Assembly: GCA_039583875.1 (NCBI GenBank)
Contig: CM077150.1
Coordinates: 51,288,261 to 51,352,260, forward strand
Direction of reading: 5' to 3'
Length of the DNA stretch: 64,000 nucleotides
Origin: Platanthera guangdongensis
Taxonomy: Eukaryota > Streptophyta > Magnoliopsida > Asparagales > Orchidaceae
A program made the translations under genes and the position numbers. A model generated the notes under the pieces. The model was given only the letters and a program-made list of their open reading frames with translations. It was not told where the DNA came from and searched no databases. Shown piece after piece: positions 41,807-54,875 of the stretch; the first letter of the stretch is position 1; the number at the start of each line of letters is the position of its first letter.

Positions 41807-43628
41807 TGAACGAATTAGTGCCTAACCACCTAGAGGGGGAGTGAATAGGTGTACTTTTTCTTTTACTTTTAAGGCAGAAAATCTGTTCTGTAATTTAAGC
41901 AGCAATTGCAAATTCTACAGCTAACACAGAAACATTCACAGGAATATCACAACACAGATTGCACACAGATTTTTATTAGTGGTTCCCCAAGGTCTGGGTA
42001 CATCCACTTTCCCCCTTCGCCTATCTAGCAGTGTACTAGATTCGGCCTAACTTCTGCACTTCACCTCAGATCCTCTGATCTTACAGCAGCTCAGAACCCA
42101 ACCAGGTTCCTACAACTCAGAGTGTCCCCACTCCTACAACTCAGGCAAACAGCCTTACCTCAGCATTCACCAAGGCCTACACTCAGAGAACACAGTCTCC
42201 TACAACTCAGGCACAAAGCTCTACCACTCAGTCTTCAACAAGACCTACACTCAAAGATCTAAATCTCTTACACTTAGCCTTTATATCTTAGGCTTACAGC
42301 TCAGATCTATAATAGATCTTACAGAAATTTGATAAAACAAAGTAATTAACCACCACCCAGATAGAGAGAGAAGAGATGGATGGCTTCTTGAACAGTTCTT
42401 AGAAGAACTTGATGGCAGAGATCAACCTCCCTTAGCTTTCTTCAAAGCTTCTTGAATCTGAACTCAGTATGGTTGAATCTCCTGAGAAGATGATCTTCAA
42501 TCAGCTTCTGACTTGAGATTCAGATCATAATCTGAATCTTTCTTTGCAGCCTGGTTCAGCAACTGCTCTTCTTAGATGGAGCTCTCCCTCTCCAACTTCT
42601 TCAAGATCTTCTGTCGAAAATCTTCTGTATTACTACTTCTCTCTGTATTGCTCAGAATCTGTATTCTTCAATGATTGATCATCACTTTCTGTTGAAGGAG
42701 AAAGCTTTTATATATTCTTCCTCCATGGTAACCGGCTGATCCGGTTTCCAACAACCTTCTGACAGCTCTGACAGTAGTAGTTGACTAGTTAGAAATGGCA
42801 CTGTCAAGTCATCTAGTCACTTCTTGAAATCACTGTCTATGTCTGAAAGTGTCGAGACTGATCTTCTATATGTGTCGACACAAATAGACTAAGTGTCGAC
42901 ACAAGTGGACTAAGTGTCGACACATGCCTTGGTGGTGTCGACACAACTCCTTTATTATTGTTAATACTTCTCGACACAGCCTTCTGTTGAATGTGTCGAC
43001 ACATGCCTTTGTGGTGTCGACACAGTCACTTCTGTTCTTCATACAAGTTTACTTTGTTGAAATTCTTGTCATGTGTCGACACAAGTCCTGAGTGTCGACA
43101 TATTTGTTGTCGACAAGATCTTCTAGGTGTCGACACTGCCTCAGTGTGTCGACACAAATACTTCTTCCCTTTAACTTTGTTGAAGCTTTGATGTGTGTCG
43201 ACATAAGTCCTGTGTGTCTACACAGCTGATGTTGATAAATACTTCTGTGTGTCGACACTGCCTCTATGTGTTGACACATTTGATGTCGACAATGCTTCTC
43301 TGTGTGTCGACTGAGCTTCACTGTGTGTCGATACATTCCTTCTGGTGTCGACATAGTTGATTCTGGTGTCGACACGGCCTTTCTAAGTGTCGACACAATT
43401 AATTCCAAGTGTCAACACAGCTTTTCTCCAGTGTCGACACTGGCCTTCATAAGTGTCGACACAGCTTCTCTAGGTGTCGACAGATAAACTTAGAATTTTT
43501 CCTGCATTCCTTCATTTACATAACCTACACATATAAACTCAAAAATACCTCAAATACACCTTGATGCATATCATTGAGTAGGGTGAGGCTTCTTCAAATC
43601 TGGTACATATTTTCCAATGTACCCAACA
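41807..43628 (-). repeat. 3' LTR of D with GTGTCGACAC array
   Basis: TGAACGAATTAG...TACCCAACA, followed by polypurine tract aatctccccctattt (plus). The palindrome array is at 42850-43485 and the TATA box TATATAAAAG (minus) at 42705-42714. It has the conserved ggttccccaag...gggtacatccac block at ~41978-42008. Confidence 0.9.
42850..43485. repeat. GTGTCGACAC palindrome array in the D LTR
   Basis: About 25 copies of the 10-bp palindrome gTGTCGACAc and one-base variants, irregularly spaced by ~15-35 bp; the same at 52598-53236 in the other LTR. Frames through it (Cys/Arg/His/Val/Asp/Thr strings) are artefacts. Confidence 0.9.
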
Positions 43629-43893
43629 ATCTCCCCCTATTTGGAGAAGTCATAACCATTAGTCAATGATATACATCTTTCATAACAAATACACATTATG
43701 ATGTATAACAATAATATATGACATGGTAACTACTGAAACAAAACATATAAAATATTTCATCACAAAATTATAATGCTAACACAATGAGCATTCATAAAAG
43801 ATTTGTTTCAACTACCAAAAGTTTCTTTAATCAAAAATTTACATGGTGTTTAACACAAATGATTACAAAGTTGTAAACTTAAGAAAATCTAAA

Positions 43894-46147
43894 CTAAGGC
43901 TGCTCTGGCTCCTTGATGACAATGCCCTTGCCTGATTGAATCTTGGCTTGAACTAGAGCATCTGTATCATCTGCAGGCTTCTTGCCCTTTAGATCTTTCT
44001 TCTTAAGTTCTTCAGCCCTTATCTTTTGTCTTTCAAAATAATGATAAGGCTTTGGGAAATATTTGCTAGGCTCCTGTGCATTACGAGGTAGCTTCCCAAA
44101 TTTAGCCTTCCTTCTATATTGTACAATAGCCTCTTGCCTGGCTTCATACTTTCTCCACTCTTGCTCAGAGTACCATTTGCCCATGTCTACAGTATTGTCC
44201 TTTACTGCATTCCAAGCAGTCAGTATAATATTTCTTGAAGTAGGGCTCCAATGTTCAAAATCAGGCCTTAACTCTGCCTGTTCTCTGAATCTCTTCTTAG
44301 ATAATAGAGCTTCTTGCTCCTTCAAAAATGCCTCTGACACAGGCTTGTCTACTTTCTCTATGATCACATTTGAGCACCTTCAGGAGGGCTGTACATGGAT
44401 TGTACTTCATGATGTATCATCTCAAAATCTGCTGGAGGGTAGATTACTTGAGCAACTTCAGCTTGCTCACCTCCAAAATCTGCAGGATGCACTCCAGATT
44501 CAGCCACATTGTCATCATCACAAAGGGGATGATATCCAAGTGTGGCTCTGATGCTATTGGAAATCCATTTAGCATGGTCAGATCCAGCTTTGACTAATAC
44601 TCTCTCCCCCTTTATGACTTCTCGGGCAACATGATCTCTAAGATCATCATTCTGAAATCTGACTTGTTCATCCATAAAATTGACTCCATCTTTATAGGAT
44701 GCCTTTAATTTCAGGAGCTGTCCAGAAATAATCTTTTGAGAGTCCTAAATAGCTGTTTTAACAACAGCTAGTCCTTCATGTAGTTGCTTATCAAATTCTG
44801 TCTTGGCCTTAGTCATTGCATCATTTTGGGCAGTAGTAAGATTCTTCATCTCAGTAACAATCACATTATGTGATTCAGTTAGATTATCATTCATTCTCAG
44901 TTGATTCTCTAAGACATATCCTTGTTTGAGAGCTATGTCATCAACCTGAGTCTTGATTGTCTCTTGATGATTTGCTAGGAAAACCATAGCATTTCCACCC
45001 TTGTGGAAACAATCAGTCATTTCCTTCTTATTCTGATTCACTTCAAATTTTATTGATTTTATATCTTGAGCCAAATCAAATTGAAGTGACTTATGACCTT
45101 CATCCATATATTTTTCTAGAGCCTTCCTTTGCTCATCCATTTTGATCTGCAAAGCCACCAACAATGAGCTGCAATCAGCTGTTTGGGCAGGCTGTGGAGC
45201 AACTGTTTGTAGTGCCTTCTTGTAGCTTTGACTCCGTCTCTTGAAGACCATAAGCTTTCTCTTCTTAGCTCTAGCAGCTTCTTCATCCTCAGATGCTGAA
45301 GTACTAGCAATGTCTACCCTTTCCTTAGAACTAGGAGGCAATTTCTTCTCAGTCCTTGGTAGCTCCCCCTGTGACATTTGCTCCTCATTCTCAGTTCTGA
45401 TTTGCTCCTTCTCATTTCTTGCAGTCTCCCCCTGAGACCTTACATGCTCCCCTCAAGATTAGCTTGGTCCTCCACTAGGTTACCTGGCTCCCCCTCAAAA
45501 TCAGTTTGTATTAAATCAGGGAACAGCTCTTCTAGGGTATACTCCTGTTGAGTAGGGACTGTAGATTCTCTTATCTCAGGAATATCAGTAGTAACAGATG
45601 TATCTTTCATGATATCATCTAGTGCTTTACTATGTAGTTGTGTTGGCTGATCAACATTAATCAAATACTCAGTTAATACTTCATCCTCAATATGGAAAAT
45701 TGATTGATTAACTTCATGTATTACCTCAAGGATTGTTTGAGTTGTCATTTCACTGTCTAAGTGATTTGGCTCTTCCACATGTCGAGGCTTCCCCTGGAGT
45801 GGATCCAGGTGGATGGGGCTAGCAGATGGTTGCTCCCCCTGCCTCTGTGCATCTTCATTCCTTACTGGTGACTTTCTAGTATTATAAGCTTCTTCCTCAT
45901 TAGAACTGAAAACTACTTGCTCCTCTGAACTACTGGAAGATTCAGGGGCCCTTATGGCTTTCTTCTTCTTCTTTTGTGGAGGAACTTCCTTCTTTGGAGT
46001 AGGCATGTCCTTAGTTAACACCCTATCCCATCTTGAGATTATCCTGATGTCCATCCTCCTCATGTGATTTATCTTAGAACCAGCAGCTTGTTCCATTACC
46101 TCTGGGATAATTCCAGCCAAGTACACAACTTCCTGAAGTGTCGACAC
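43894..46147 (-). pseudogene. ORF3 of D, several breaks, N-terminal part lost
   Basis: Four frames in order: 46147-45440 (ends of the N-terminal domain, RRMDIRIISRWDRVL, then acidic/Ser-rich), 45377-44745 (coiled coil with MDEQRKALEKYMDEGHKSLQ), 44675-44364, and 44367-43894 (FEHWSPTSRNIILTAWNAVK, SEQEWRKYE, PSKYFPKPYHYFERQ). In-frame stop near 44745 and frameshifts near 44365 and 45400. The first part of the N-terminal domain and the ORF3 TATA region are missing compared with B and F, because the array lies right at the start of the frame. Confidence 0.75.
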
Positions 46148-46240
46148 TACTTATCTAGATGTGTCGACATCATTTCCCTAGAATGTCGACACCATTTCTA
46201 TGTGTCGACACAAACAACTTCTTGTGTCGACACTATTTTA
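46134..46240. repeat. GTGTCGACAC array between pol and ORF3 of D
   Basis: Five copies of TGTCGACA (most as gTGTCGACAc) in ~105 bp directly after the pol stop. The motif is the one in D's LTRs. Confidence 0.9.
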
Positions 46241-46260
46241 CTTAGCCAAATTTTGTGAAA

Positions 46261-47346
46261 CTAATCTATGTTCAACATGCTTAATTCAATTTTCAATTTA
46301 TTGAATTTAGTTTCATCCAGAGGCTTAGTAAACATCTCTACAATTTGATAATCAGTTTTAACAAATTCTAGAGAGATGTCCTCTTTCTCTACATGTTCTC
46401 TAAGAAAATGATATCTAATTTCTATGTGCTTAGTCCTACTATGTGAAACAAGATTATTAGCTATAGAAATTGCACTTGTAGAATCACAAAACAAAGGTGT
46501 TCTACTTACTTGAATACCATAGTCTTCTAGCTGGTGTTGAATCCATAATAGTTGTGCACAGCAACTTCCTGCTGCCACATACTCAGACTCAGCTGTGGAG
46601 ATTGCCACACTGGTCTGCTTCTTACTGCTCCAAGACACTAGTCTTCCACCTAGAAATTGATAGGTGTCTATAGTACTTTTTCTATCTTCCTTGCAACCTG
46701 CAAAATCTACATCTGAATAGCCTGTCAGTAGAAAATCTCCATTCCTAGGGTACCAAAGGCCTAGATTAGGTGTGCCCTTAAGATATCTCAAAATTCTTTT
46801 GACTGTAGTCAGATGAGATTCTTTAGGGCAGGATTGGTACCTAGCGCAGACACATGTAGCATACATGATATCTGGTCTACTAGCAGTCAGATATAGAAGG
46901 GAGCCAACTATCCCTCTATACAAAGTCTCATCTACAGGTTTCCCTGCAGCATCTTTGTTAAGAGACACACTAGACCCCATAGGAGTTCTCATGGTAGTGG
47001 ATGATTCCATACCATACTTCTTTATTAACTCTAGGGTGAACTTAGACTGAGTTATGGACAAGCCATCTTCAGTCTGTCTCACTTGGAGACCCAAGAAAAA
47101 CTTAAGTTCTCTCATACTGCTCATTTCAAATTTTCCTTGCATAAGTTTTGCAAACTTTCTGCAAAGATTACTCTCAGTAGACCCAAATATTATGTCATCA
47201 ACATATATTTGGACTAGGATAATCTTTCCTTTGGATTCCCACAGGAATAGAGTCTTGTCTATTTTCCCCCTTGAGAATTTGTTCTCAATGAGGAAACTAG
47301 ACAGGATTTCATACCAAGCCCTTGGGGCTTGTTTCAACCCATACAA
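46261..47346 (-). pseudogene. RT C-terminal half and RNase H of D pol
   Basis: 361 codons: [28 protein letters not shown] with the YVDD catalytic motif, SDVDFAGCKEDRKST, STAESEYVAAGSC, KHIEIRYHFLREH and EMFTKPLDE. The N-terminal RT part is in another frame (47735-47427), so there is at least one frameshift near 47390-47430. Confidence 0.88.
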
Positions 47347-47426
47347 TGCTTTCCTAACTCTATAAACATAATCAGGTTTGAGAGGATCAACAAAACCTGA
47401 GAGTTGATCTACATAGACTTCTTCTT

Positions 47427-47735
47427 TCAGATTTCCATTGAGGAATGCTGATTCACATCCATTTGGAATACCTTAAAACCTTGATATGTTGCATAAGCAA
47501 GGAACATCCTGATTGCCTCCAGTCTTGCTACTGGGGCAAAGGTTTGATCAAAATCAATACCTTCTTCCTGTCTATATCCTTTTGCAACAAGTCTTGCTTT
47601 GTTCTTCACAATGATCCCATTCTCATCCAATTTGTTCCTAAAGATCCACTTTTTTCCAATGATGTTGTGATCTTTTGGTTTAGGAACTAACTTCCAGACC
47701 TTACATCTTCTGAACTGATTTAGCTCCTCTTGCAT
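47427..47735 (-). pseudogene. RT N-terminal part of D pol
   Basis: Contains [38 protein letters not shown] and FQMDVN. A deletion within [15 protein letters not shown] sequence changes the frame at ~47450. Confidence 0.85.
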
Positions 47736-47768
47736 GGCATCAATCCAATGTGGGTCTAGAACTGCTTC

Positions 47769-48182
47769 TTAAAATTTCTTGGGTTCTACTTGTGATAGGA
47801 AGCTGGAGCAGAGAACTGTGCTCAGATTCCTGCTTCTTGTTTGCACTTCTTGTCTTGGATCACCAATTATCTGATTTGTTGGATGATCCTTTAAGTGTCT
47901 ATTAGCTGGAGGAAGTCTATCTTCAGGTTGAACACCACCAGCCTCTTCATTAAGCTGAACCTCTTGGTTTTCTTCAGCATCTTGAGAGTCTTGTACTCCC
48001 CCTGGACAGCAGCCACCATTTTCCACTTCCTGATTTATAGTAGAATCTTCTGTAATGGTAAGCTTGTCCATACTTTCATTTAAACCTATAGAACTGCAAG
48101 AACTACTTGGCAATTCACTGTTAATAAGTCTTGTTTCATCAAAGACTACATGTATAGACTCTTCTACAACTTGAGTAACCAA
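47769..48182 (-). pseudogene. Integrase-RT linker of D
   Basis: Starts VVEESIHVVFDETRLINSEL, then an acidic linker, then RHLKDHPTNQIIGDPRQEVQTR before the RT. Same layout as B (27358-26960). Confidence 0.7.
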
Positions 48183-48348
48183 GTTGTAGACCCTATAAGC
48201 CTTACTATTGTTGTTCTACCCAACAAATATCCCCTCTTGGGATTTGGCAGCAAACTTGGTTAGATAAGACTTGTCATTGTTAAGTATATAGCACTTGCAA
48301 TCAAAGATCCTGAAATAGGATAGGTTTGGTTTTCTGCCCTTCACAATC

Positions 48349-48930
48349 TCATAGGGTCTTTTTGTGGCTCTTGGTGATAGTAGCTCTATTGATCACATGA
48401 CATGCAGTGTTTACTGCCTCAGCCCAGAAATATTCTGGGAGAGAAGTGTCACTCAATAGAGTTCTACCAGCCTCTATCAATGTTCTATTCTTCCTTTCAG
48501 TAATACCATTTTGCTGTGGTGTTCTAGGTGAAGAAAATTCTTGAAAAATCCCAAATTCCTCACACAGTCTTGTCATACTTTCAGACTAAAATTCAGTACC
48601 ATGGTCACTTCTGATTTTGACCACTGTACTGTCCAACTCATTCTGAATTTGTTTAACAAAACTATATAAGACACTTTGGGTTTCAGATTTTTGTCTTAGA
48701 AAGAACACCTAGGAATATCTAGAATAGTCATCTACCACCACAAATGTGTAGACCTTCCTACCTAGACTATGAACTGGAATAGGACCAAATAGATCCATAT
48801 GCAAGAGGTATAAACACCTCACTGAATCCTTGTTTTCAAGGCTATGAAAGGTGGATTTGGTCTGCTTGCCTTTTTGACAAGCTGAGCATATCACATCCTT
48901 TATACACTTAAATTGAGGACCATTCCTCAC
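48349..48930 (-). pseudogene. Integrase core of D, two pieces
   Basis: 48930-48709 has the zinc-binding end ICSACQKGKQTKSTFHSLEN and LLHMDLFGPIPVHSLGRKVY with the first catalytic Asp. 48576-48349 has EFSSPRTPQQNGITERKNRT with the catalytic Glu. The stretch between holds the second Asp region with stop codons; the integrase end up to 48190 is also degraded. Confidence 0.82.
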
Positions 48931-48990
48931 TAACTCTTTGCTAAACAGTTGGTCAATAGTCTTATAGTTAAGATGGGTCAGCCTCTTGTG

Positions 48991-49428
48991 TCATTTAACA
49001 TAATGAGAGGCTCTCTCATCAGCTACAAGACAAATAGGAGAAATATTATTCTCACACTCAAAATTAAGACAATAAACATTTCTCTTTCTATATCCTGTCA
49101 ATATGACCTTTTGATCACTTAACCTTTTGATATGACATCCATTCTTAATAAATGAAATGTCATATCCTAAATCACTCAACTGACTTATGTTTATAAGGTT
49201 GTGTTTCAAACCCTTCACATAGGCCACTTGAGAGATAGTAATCTGATTATTAGAAATATTACCAAAGTGTTTGATGATTCCTTTTTCTGAACCACCAAAG
49301 GTCACTTTAGGTTCATTCATAATAGGTGTGTAGTCCTTCAGCAACCCCTTTATTCCAGTCATGTTCCTGGAACATCCACTGTCTAAGTACCATATTGGGG
49401 CATGACCACTTGGACTCACCTGCAACAC
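48991..49428 (-). pseudogene. Protease part of D
   Basis: PIWYLDSGCSRNMTGIKGLL with the DSG active site, and VKGLKHNLINISQLSDLGYD. A CCHC-type knuckle (49555-49610 region, CWCCGKVDHFALDCW-like) lies upstream in a broken frame. Confidence 0.82.
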
Positions 49429-49665
49429 AGATTACTTAACCTTAGAACCCAAATAACTTTTGGGTCCTTGGTACAAGTTAGTCTGAAATTTAACAAATCT
49501 GCCTATAGCTTTTCTAGCAGGCTGATTGCTACTCTCCTTGACACTAGAATTGTGCCAACAATCTAAGGCAAAGTGGTCTACCTTGCCACAACACCAGCAC
49601 TCAAACTTGTTGTACCTATGTTTAGGTACAATCCTAGTTAAATTGTCTACAGCAGGCTTCTTGTT

Positions 49666-51558
49666 TTATGCTGGGGCTTTGCCTTTAGATTTGGACCTAG
49701 CAGTCCATGCAGTCCTCTTAAACCCTAATCCTGCTTTACCCTTTTGAGACACAAACTCATCAATCAAGGGTAAAACTGATTTTGGCTTGGAGTAACTAGC
49801 CACCAAATCTTTTTCTTTCTGAAGTCTAATCTCCAGATTCTTTATTTGATCATTCTTAAATGTGATAGTACCCATCTGAATAACAGTAATGTTTTTCAGT
49901 CTGGCTATCTCATTCAACTTCTGATCCAGCAACTTTTCTGAATCAGATGCAGCCATCTTAAGATCTGCAATTTCCTTAGCCAGAGATTTGGCCAAGTTTT
50001 TGCTCTTCTTAAGTGCCTGCAGCAAATCTCCATATTCATCAATCAACTGATGAATATCACCTTCAGACTCAGACTTATCCACATCACTTGATGCAGATGT
50101 TGCTGACTCTGACTCAGAACTGCAATCTGAAATTCTAGAAAGACATTGTACCTTACTAGGACCAGGCTGATCCTGGCATTTGTCTTCTTCTGATACAGCC
50201 ATCAGTCCCTTACACTGATGGTCTTCTTGTTCATATATTGAGTTGAGCACCTGGAGAAACTCTTCTTCTTCATCTGTTGCATATAGACCAATATAGGCCT
50301 CAGCTTCTGATTCTGACTCTGAAGTAGATTGGTCTGACAAGGTCTTTTCCTTCTTAGCAACAAAGGACTTTTCCTTCTTGCCCTGGTGTTGACTCTTTTT
50401 CTTATCTGCAGTCTCTTTTCTTTTATCTGGACATTCAGCTACTACATGTCCAGGCCTATTACAGCAGTAGCAAACAATATTTGATGTTGTCGACTTGTTT
50501 GGCTTAGACCTGCTCCTGTCTTTCCTGGATGACTTCCTCTTTTGATAATAGTCATCTTTAGGCTTAGATGTGGAAGGCTTAGACTTCCACTGCTTCTTTT
50601 TCAGAAATCTCTGAAACTGGCTAGTGAAGGCAGCAAAATCTTCATCTGAGTCACTGCTCTCTGAAGTGTGGTTGTCTGAATTCTCTGAAGCAATGTCAAC
50701 AATTATCCTAGGAGGGGATGGAGACATCCTCCTATTCTTCTTAGTGGCTTCAACCTTAAAGGACACTGACTTTTCTCTATGCTCACCTTTTGTACTCTTC
50801 TCTTCCTCTTTCCTAGCCATCAGTTGCATCTCATATGATAGCAACTTTCCAAACAAGGTTGGAGGAGAAATATCTGCAAGTTTGGCCACTTCCCTAATGG
50901 CACAAATCTTTGTGTCCCAATCCTTTGTCAAGGATCTTAGGAATTTGTCATTCAGTTCATAAGTACTGAAGATTCTCCCATAGGACATCAACTCATTAAC
51001 TATCCTATAGAACTTCTTATAGCACTCAGTGATACTGTCATACTTTCCTTGTCTGAAACTCTCATACTTCTGGTTTATCATAGATTTTCTATCTTGTCTT
51101 ACTTATTCAGAACCTTCCATGTAGACTATCAAAGTATCCAACATTTCCTTTGAAGTCTTGCAGTGAATCAAATTTTAAAAGGTAGAATCATCTATGGCAC
51201 TTACTATGATGTTCTGTGCCCTCTTATCCATAGTTGTCAAGATGATCTCATCCTTGGTCATCTCTGAATAATCCTTGGGAATTCTTTGGTTTGCATCCAG
51301 AATTGATATCTTCATTGGAACATAAGGACCTTCCTTGACTGTAATATAGATCCTTGCATCAGAAGCCTCCATAAACAGCCTGACCCTTTCTTTCCAGATG
51401 CCAAAAATTTTCTTTCTGCATATGGGTAGTATCATAGAACCTAGTTCCTTATGATTCTCACCAAAACCCATTTTCTCGATTTCTTGAATCTGAATCTGCC
51501 TTTGAGATCTAACTTTGGCTGTTAAGTCCTTCTTTAAGTAACCTCCCTTTGATACCAC
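49666..51558 (-). pseudogene. Gag of D with coiled coil, in-frame stops
   Basis: One frame from 51558 with stops between 51175 and 51081, then open to 49666. Shows the gag core (RKKIFGIWKERVRLFMEASD, INQKYESFRQGKYDSITECY), a zinc knuckle CYCCNRPGHVVAEC, an acidic Ser-rich section, and a coiled coil (KKSKNLAKSLAKEIADLKMA, QKLNEIARLKNITV). Homologous to B gag throughout. Confidence 0.85.
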
Positions 51559-51559
51559 T

Positions 51560-53378
51560 TGAAAGAATTAGTGTCTAACCACCTAGAGGGGGTGAATAGG
51601 TGTACTTTTTCTTTTACTTTTAAGGCAGAAAATCTGTTCTGTAATTTAAGCATCAATTGCAAATTCTACAGCTAACACAGAAACATTCACAGAAATATCA
51701 CAATATAGATTGCACATAGATTTTTATAGTGGTTCCTCAAGGTCTGGGTACATCCACTTCCCCCTTCTCCTATCTAGCAGTATACTAGATTCGGCCTAAC
51801 TTCTGCACTTCACCTCAGATCCTCTGATCTTACAGCAGCTCAGAACCCAACCAGGTTCCTACAACTCAGAGTGTCCCCACTCCTATAACTCAGGCAAACA
51901 TCCTTACCTCAGCCTTCACCAAGGCCTACACTCAGAGAACACAGTCTCCTACAACTCAGGCACAAAGCCCTACCACTCAGTCTTCAACAAGACCTACACT
52001 CAGATATCTAAATCTCTTACACTCAGCCTTTATAGTTTAGGCTTACAGCTCAGATCTATAATAGATCTTACAGAAATTTGATAAAACAAAGTAATTAACC
52101 ACCACCCAGATAGAGAGAGAAGAGATGGATGGCTTCTTGAACAGTTCTTGGAAGACCTTGATGGCAGAGATCAACCTCCCTTAGCTTTCTTCAAAGCTTC
52201 TTGAATCTGAACTCAGTAAGATTGAATATCCTGACAAGATGATCTTCAATCAGCTTCTGACTTGAGATTCAGATCACAATCTGAATCTTTCTTTGCAGCC
52301 CGGTTCAGCAACTGCTCATCTTAGATGGAGCTCTCTCTCTCCAACTTCTTCAAGATCTTCTGTCAAAAATCTTCTGTATTACTACTTCTCTCTGTATTGC
52401 TCAGAATCTGTATTCTTCAATGATTGATCATCACTTTCTGTTGAAGGAGAAAGCTTTTATATAGTCTTCCTCCATGGTAACCGGCTGATTCGATTTCTAA
52501 CAACCTTCTGACAGCTCTGGCAGTAGTAGTTGACTGGTTAGAAATGGTAGTTGTCAAGTCATCCAGTCACTTCTTGAAATCATTGTCTCTGTCTGAAAGT
52601 GTCGAGACTGATCTTCTACATGTGTCGACACAAATAGACTAAGTGTCGACACAAGTGGACTAAGTGTCGACACATGCCTTGGTGGTGTCGACATAACTCC
52701 TTTGTTATTGTTAATACTTCTCGACACAGCCTTATGTTGAATGTGTCGACACATGCCTTTGTGGTGTTGACACAGTCACTTTTGTTCTTCATACAAGTTT
52801 ACTTTGTTGAAATTCTTGTCATGTGTCGACACAAGTCCTGAGTGTCGACACATTTGTTGTCGACAAGATCTTCTAAGTGTCGACACTGCCTCAGTGTGTC
52901 AACACAAATACTTCTTCCCTTTAACTTTGTTGAAGCTTTGATGTGTGTCGACACAAGTCCTGTGTGTCGACATAGCTGATATTGATAAATACTTCTGTGT
53001 ATCGACATTGCCTCTATGTGTTGACACATTTGATGTCGACAATGCTTCTCTGTGTGTCGACTGAGCTTCACTGTGTGCCGACACATTCCTTCTGGTGTCG
53101 ACATAGTTGATTCTGCTGTCGACATAGCCTTTCCAAGTGTCGACACAATTAATTCCAAGTGTCGACACAGCTTTTCTCCAGTGTCGACACTGGCCTTCAT
53201 AAGTGTCGACACAGCTTCTCTAGGTGTCGACACATGGACTTAGAATTTTTCCTGCATTCCTTCATTTACATAACCTGCACATATAAACTCAAAAACACAT
53301 CAAATTCACCTTGATGCATATCATTGAGTAGGGTGAGGCTTCTCCAAATCTGGTACACATTTTCCAATGTACCCAACA
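51560..53378 (-). repeat. 5' LTR of D
   Basis: TGAAAGAATTAG...TACCCAACA, with the palindrome array at 52598-53236 and TATA box (minus TATATAAAAG) at 52454-52463. The primer-binding site at 51546-51557 is separated by two bases. Confidence 0.9.
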
Positions 53379-54360
53379 CAACTCCTATCTCAGCGATTTT
53401 GCTGAGACCAACTACTGTCGCAGCAGTTTTGCTGAGACCAACATTTCTCTCAGCGCTTTTGCCTTGAACTTCTTAGATGTCTCAGTTGTCTCATCGCTTT
53501 CTTCTCAGCAGTCTCAGCGCTTTTTTCTCAGCTATCTCAGCTATCACAGCGCTTTTTGCCTTAGTCAATTTTTTTGGTTAGCTCGGTAAGTGTTGAGTTG
53601 CGTTCGATGATCTGTAAGCTGAGCTCGATGAACTACAAACTAAGCTCGATGAATTTCAAGCTGAGCTCAACAAACTTATCCCAAGGAAAGCTGAGCTGAG
53701 CTCGACGAACACTGAACTCAGTTCGACGAATTCTCTGAACTGTGTTCGACGATTTCTCTGAAATTAAATCGATTAAAATTGAAGTTCGACTGAGTTTAAC
53801 TCACAGCATTTTTATTGTGATCTTAGCTCGACGAAAGGTGAGCTTAGCTCGACGATCTTGAACTGAGTTCTACTCACAGCCTTTTTGTTGTGATCTTAGC
53901 TCGATGAATGGTGAGCTTAGTTCTATGATCTCTGAACTCCGTTTGATGATTTCTCTGAACTGAGTTCGACGAACTCAGAGTCTCAAACTCTGAACTTAGC
54001 TCGACGAACTCTAAACTCAGTTTGACAAATTCCTAAACTGAGTTCTACTCATAGCATTTTGTTGTATGGCATTGAGTGTGTCTTCATAACTCAACGCCTG
54101 TGGACTTAGACAGATTTCTATCAGCCCACAACATAGGTAAGAGTTTACCTATCTTTGCCACTTAGGATACTTCTTGCCTTTCCAGCAACTTCACGTTGTG
54201 ACCACTTATCACATCACTTATACCACCTGTCTAAACCTGTTCCATGGAACATCCTGCACATGATGAGCTTAAATAACATCAAAAACAACTATGTTCTTAG
54301 TGTTGATGGAGATGCCTCTTCAAATCCAATCTAGCGAACATTGTGGGCAATGGACCCAAC

Positions 54361-54875
54361 AATGTTTTCTTCATGAGTGTGGATTACATACATCAGCACG
54401 CGGCCAGCCACACATAAAAATAGCAAAACATTTCTTCATTTGGCCTTCGAGGTCCAGCACAACAGCAGCAAGGGATTTAGCCCACTTTTTCTGCTCGGCT
54501 CTCCAGCACCTGCATGGGGACAGTCCACCGCAACGGTGGCAAACAAAGCAATGGTCAGCATTCATCTGACTAATTTATAACAACCATACCCCCTTCTCGG
54601 GGCAGTGGTATTCCTTCCCTGCAGGCATAGCATTTTCACAAGCAGATATATCACAAGACGTGCACTCATGCACAGTCAATATATCACAAACGTCGACCAC
54701 ACGGCCTGATGCTCTGTGTACTCAAGGCACATTCTCGGTGTACCGGAAAACTAGGGTCCCACAACTGTTCTCAGGTCTCAAACCCAACCATAAAACTTAA
54801 GTATTCATGCTCCACGGACCACGGTCAGAGACTTTAGTCTTGATGGCGAATAACCCAAGACTCAAATGATGTGAT
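54361..54875 (-). repeat. Fragment of a Gy1-type gypsy LTR (TRIM-free)
   Basis: Matches 4757-5016 and 5530-5800 of the Gy1 LTR with many substitutions (for example gattacatacatcagcacgc versus gattacatgcatcggcacgc). At the TRIM site it has only one tattc (54609-54613). Cut on the left by LTR G and on the right by element E. Confidence 0.85.

Larger units (their letters stand above)
41807..53378 (-). mobile_element. Sirevirus-like copia element D (11.6 kb), complete structure, decayed coding
   Basis: LTRs 41807-43628 (1822 bp) and 51560-53378 (1819 bp), a few per cent different by eye. Target duplication caact at 41802-41806 and 53379-53383, so the insertion into LTR G is clean. Order on the minus strand: 5' LTR, primer-binding site (TGGTATCAAAGG, one change from the usual), gag, protease, integrase, RT-RNase H, GTGTCGACAC array, ORF3, polypurine tract, 3' LTR. 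Several stops in gag, pol and ORF3. Confidence 0.92.
40830..54360 (-). repeat. LTR G fragment, split by element D
   Basis: Pieces 40830-41806 and 53384-54360. Its right end (GCAATGGACCCAACA, 54360) resembles the LTR ends of D and E (atgcctcttcaaatc...ggacccaaca). Its array has CTCAGCGCTTTTGCTGAG and CATTGAGTGAG words next to D, then GAGCTCGACGAAC copies (53600-54030). The left end joins the broken ORF3 of C directly, so the rest of this element was lost by deletion or recombination. No coding sequence. Confidence 0.55.

Noticed and set aside
42850..43485. Regularly spaced short palindromes that look like a CRISPR array
   Set aside because: Repeat is only ~10 bp, spacing is irregular, the context is a plant LTR and there are no cas genes. 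The same applies to the TACTCGAGTA and ATCGTCGA arrays.
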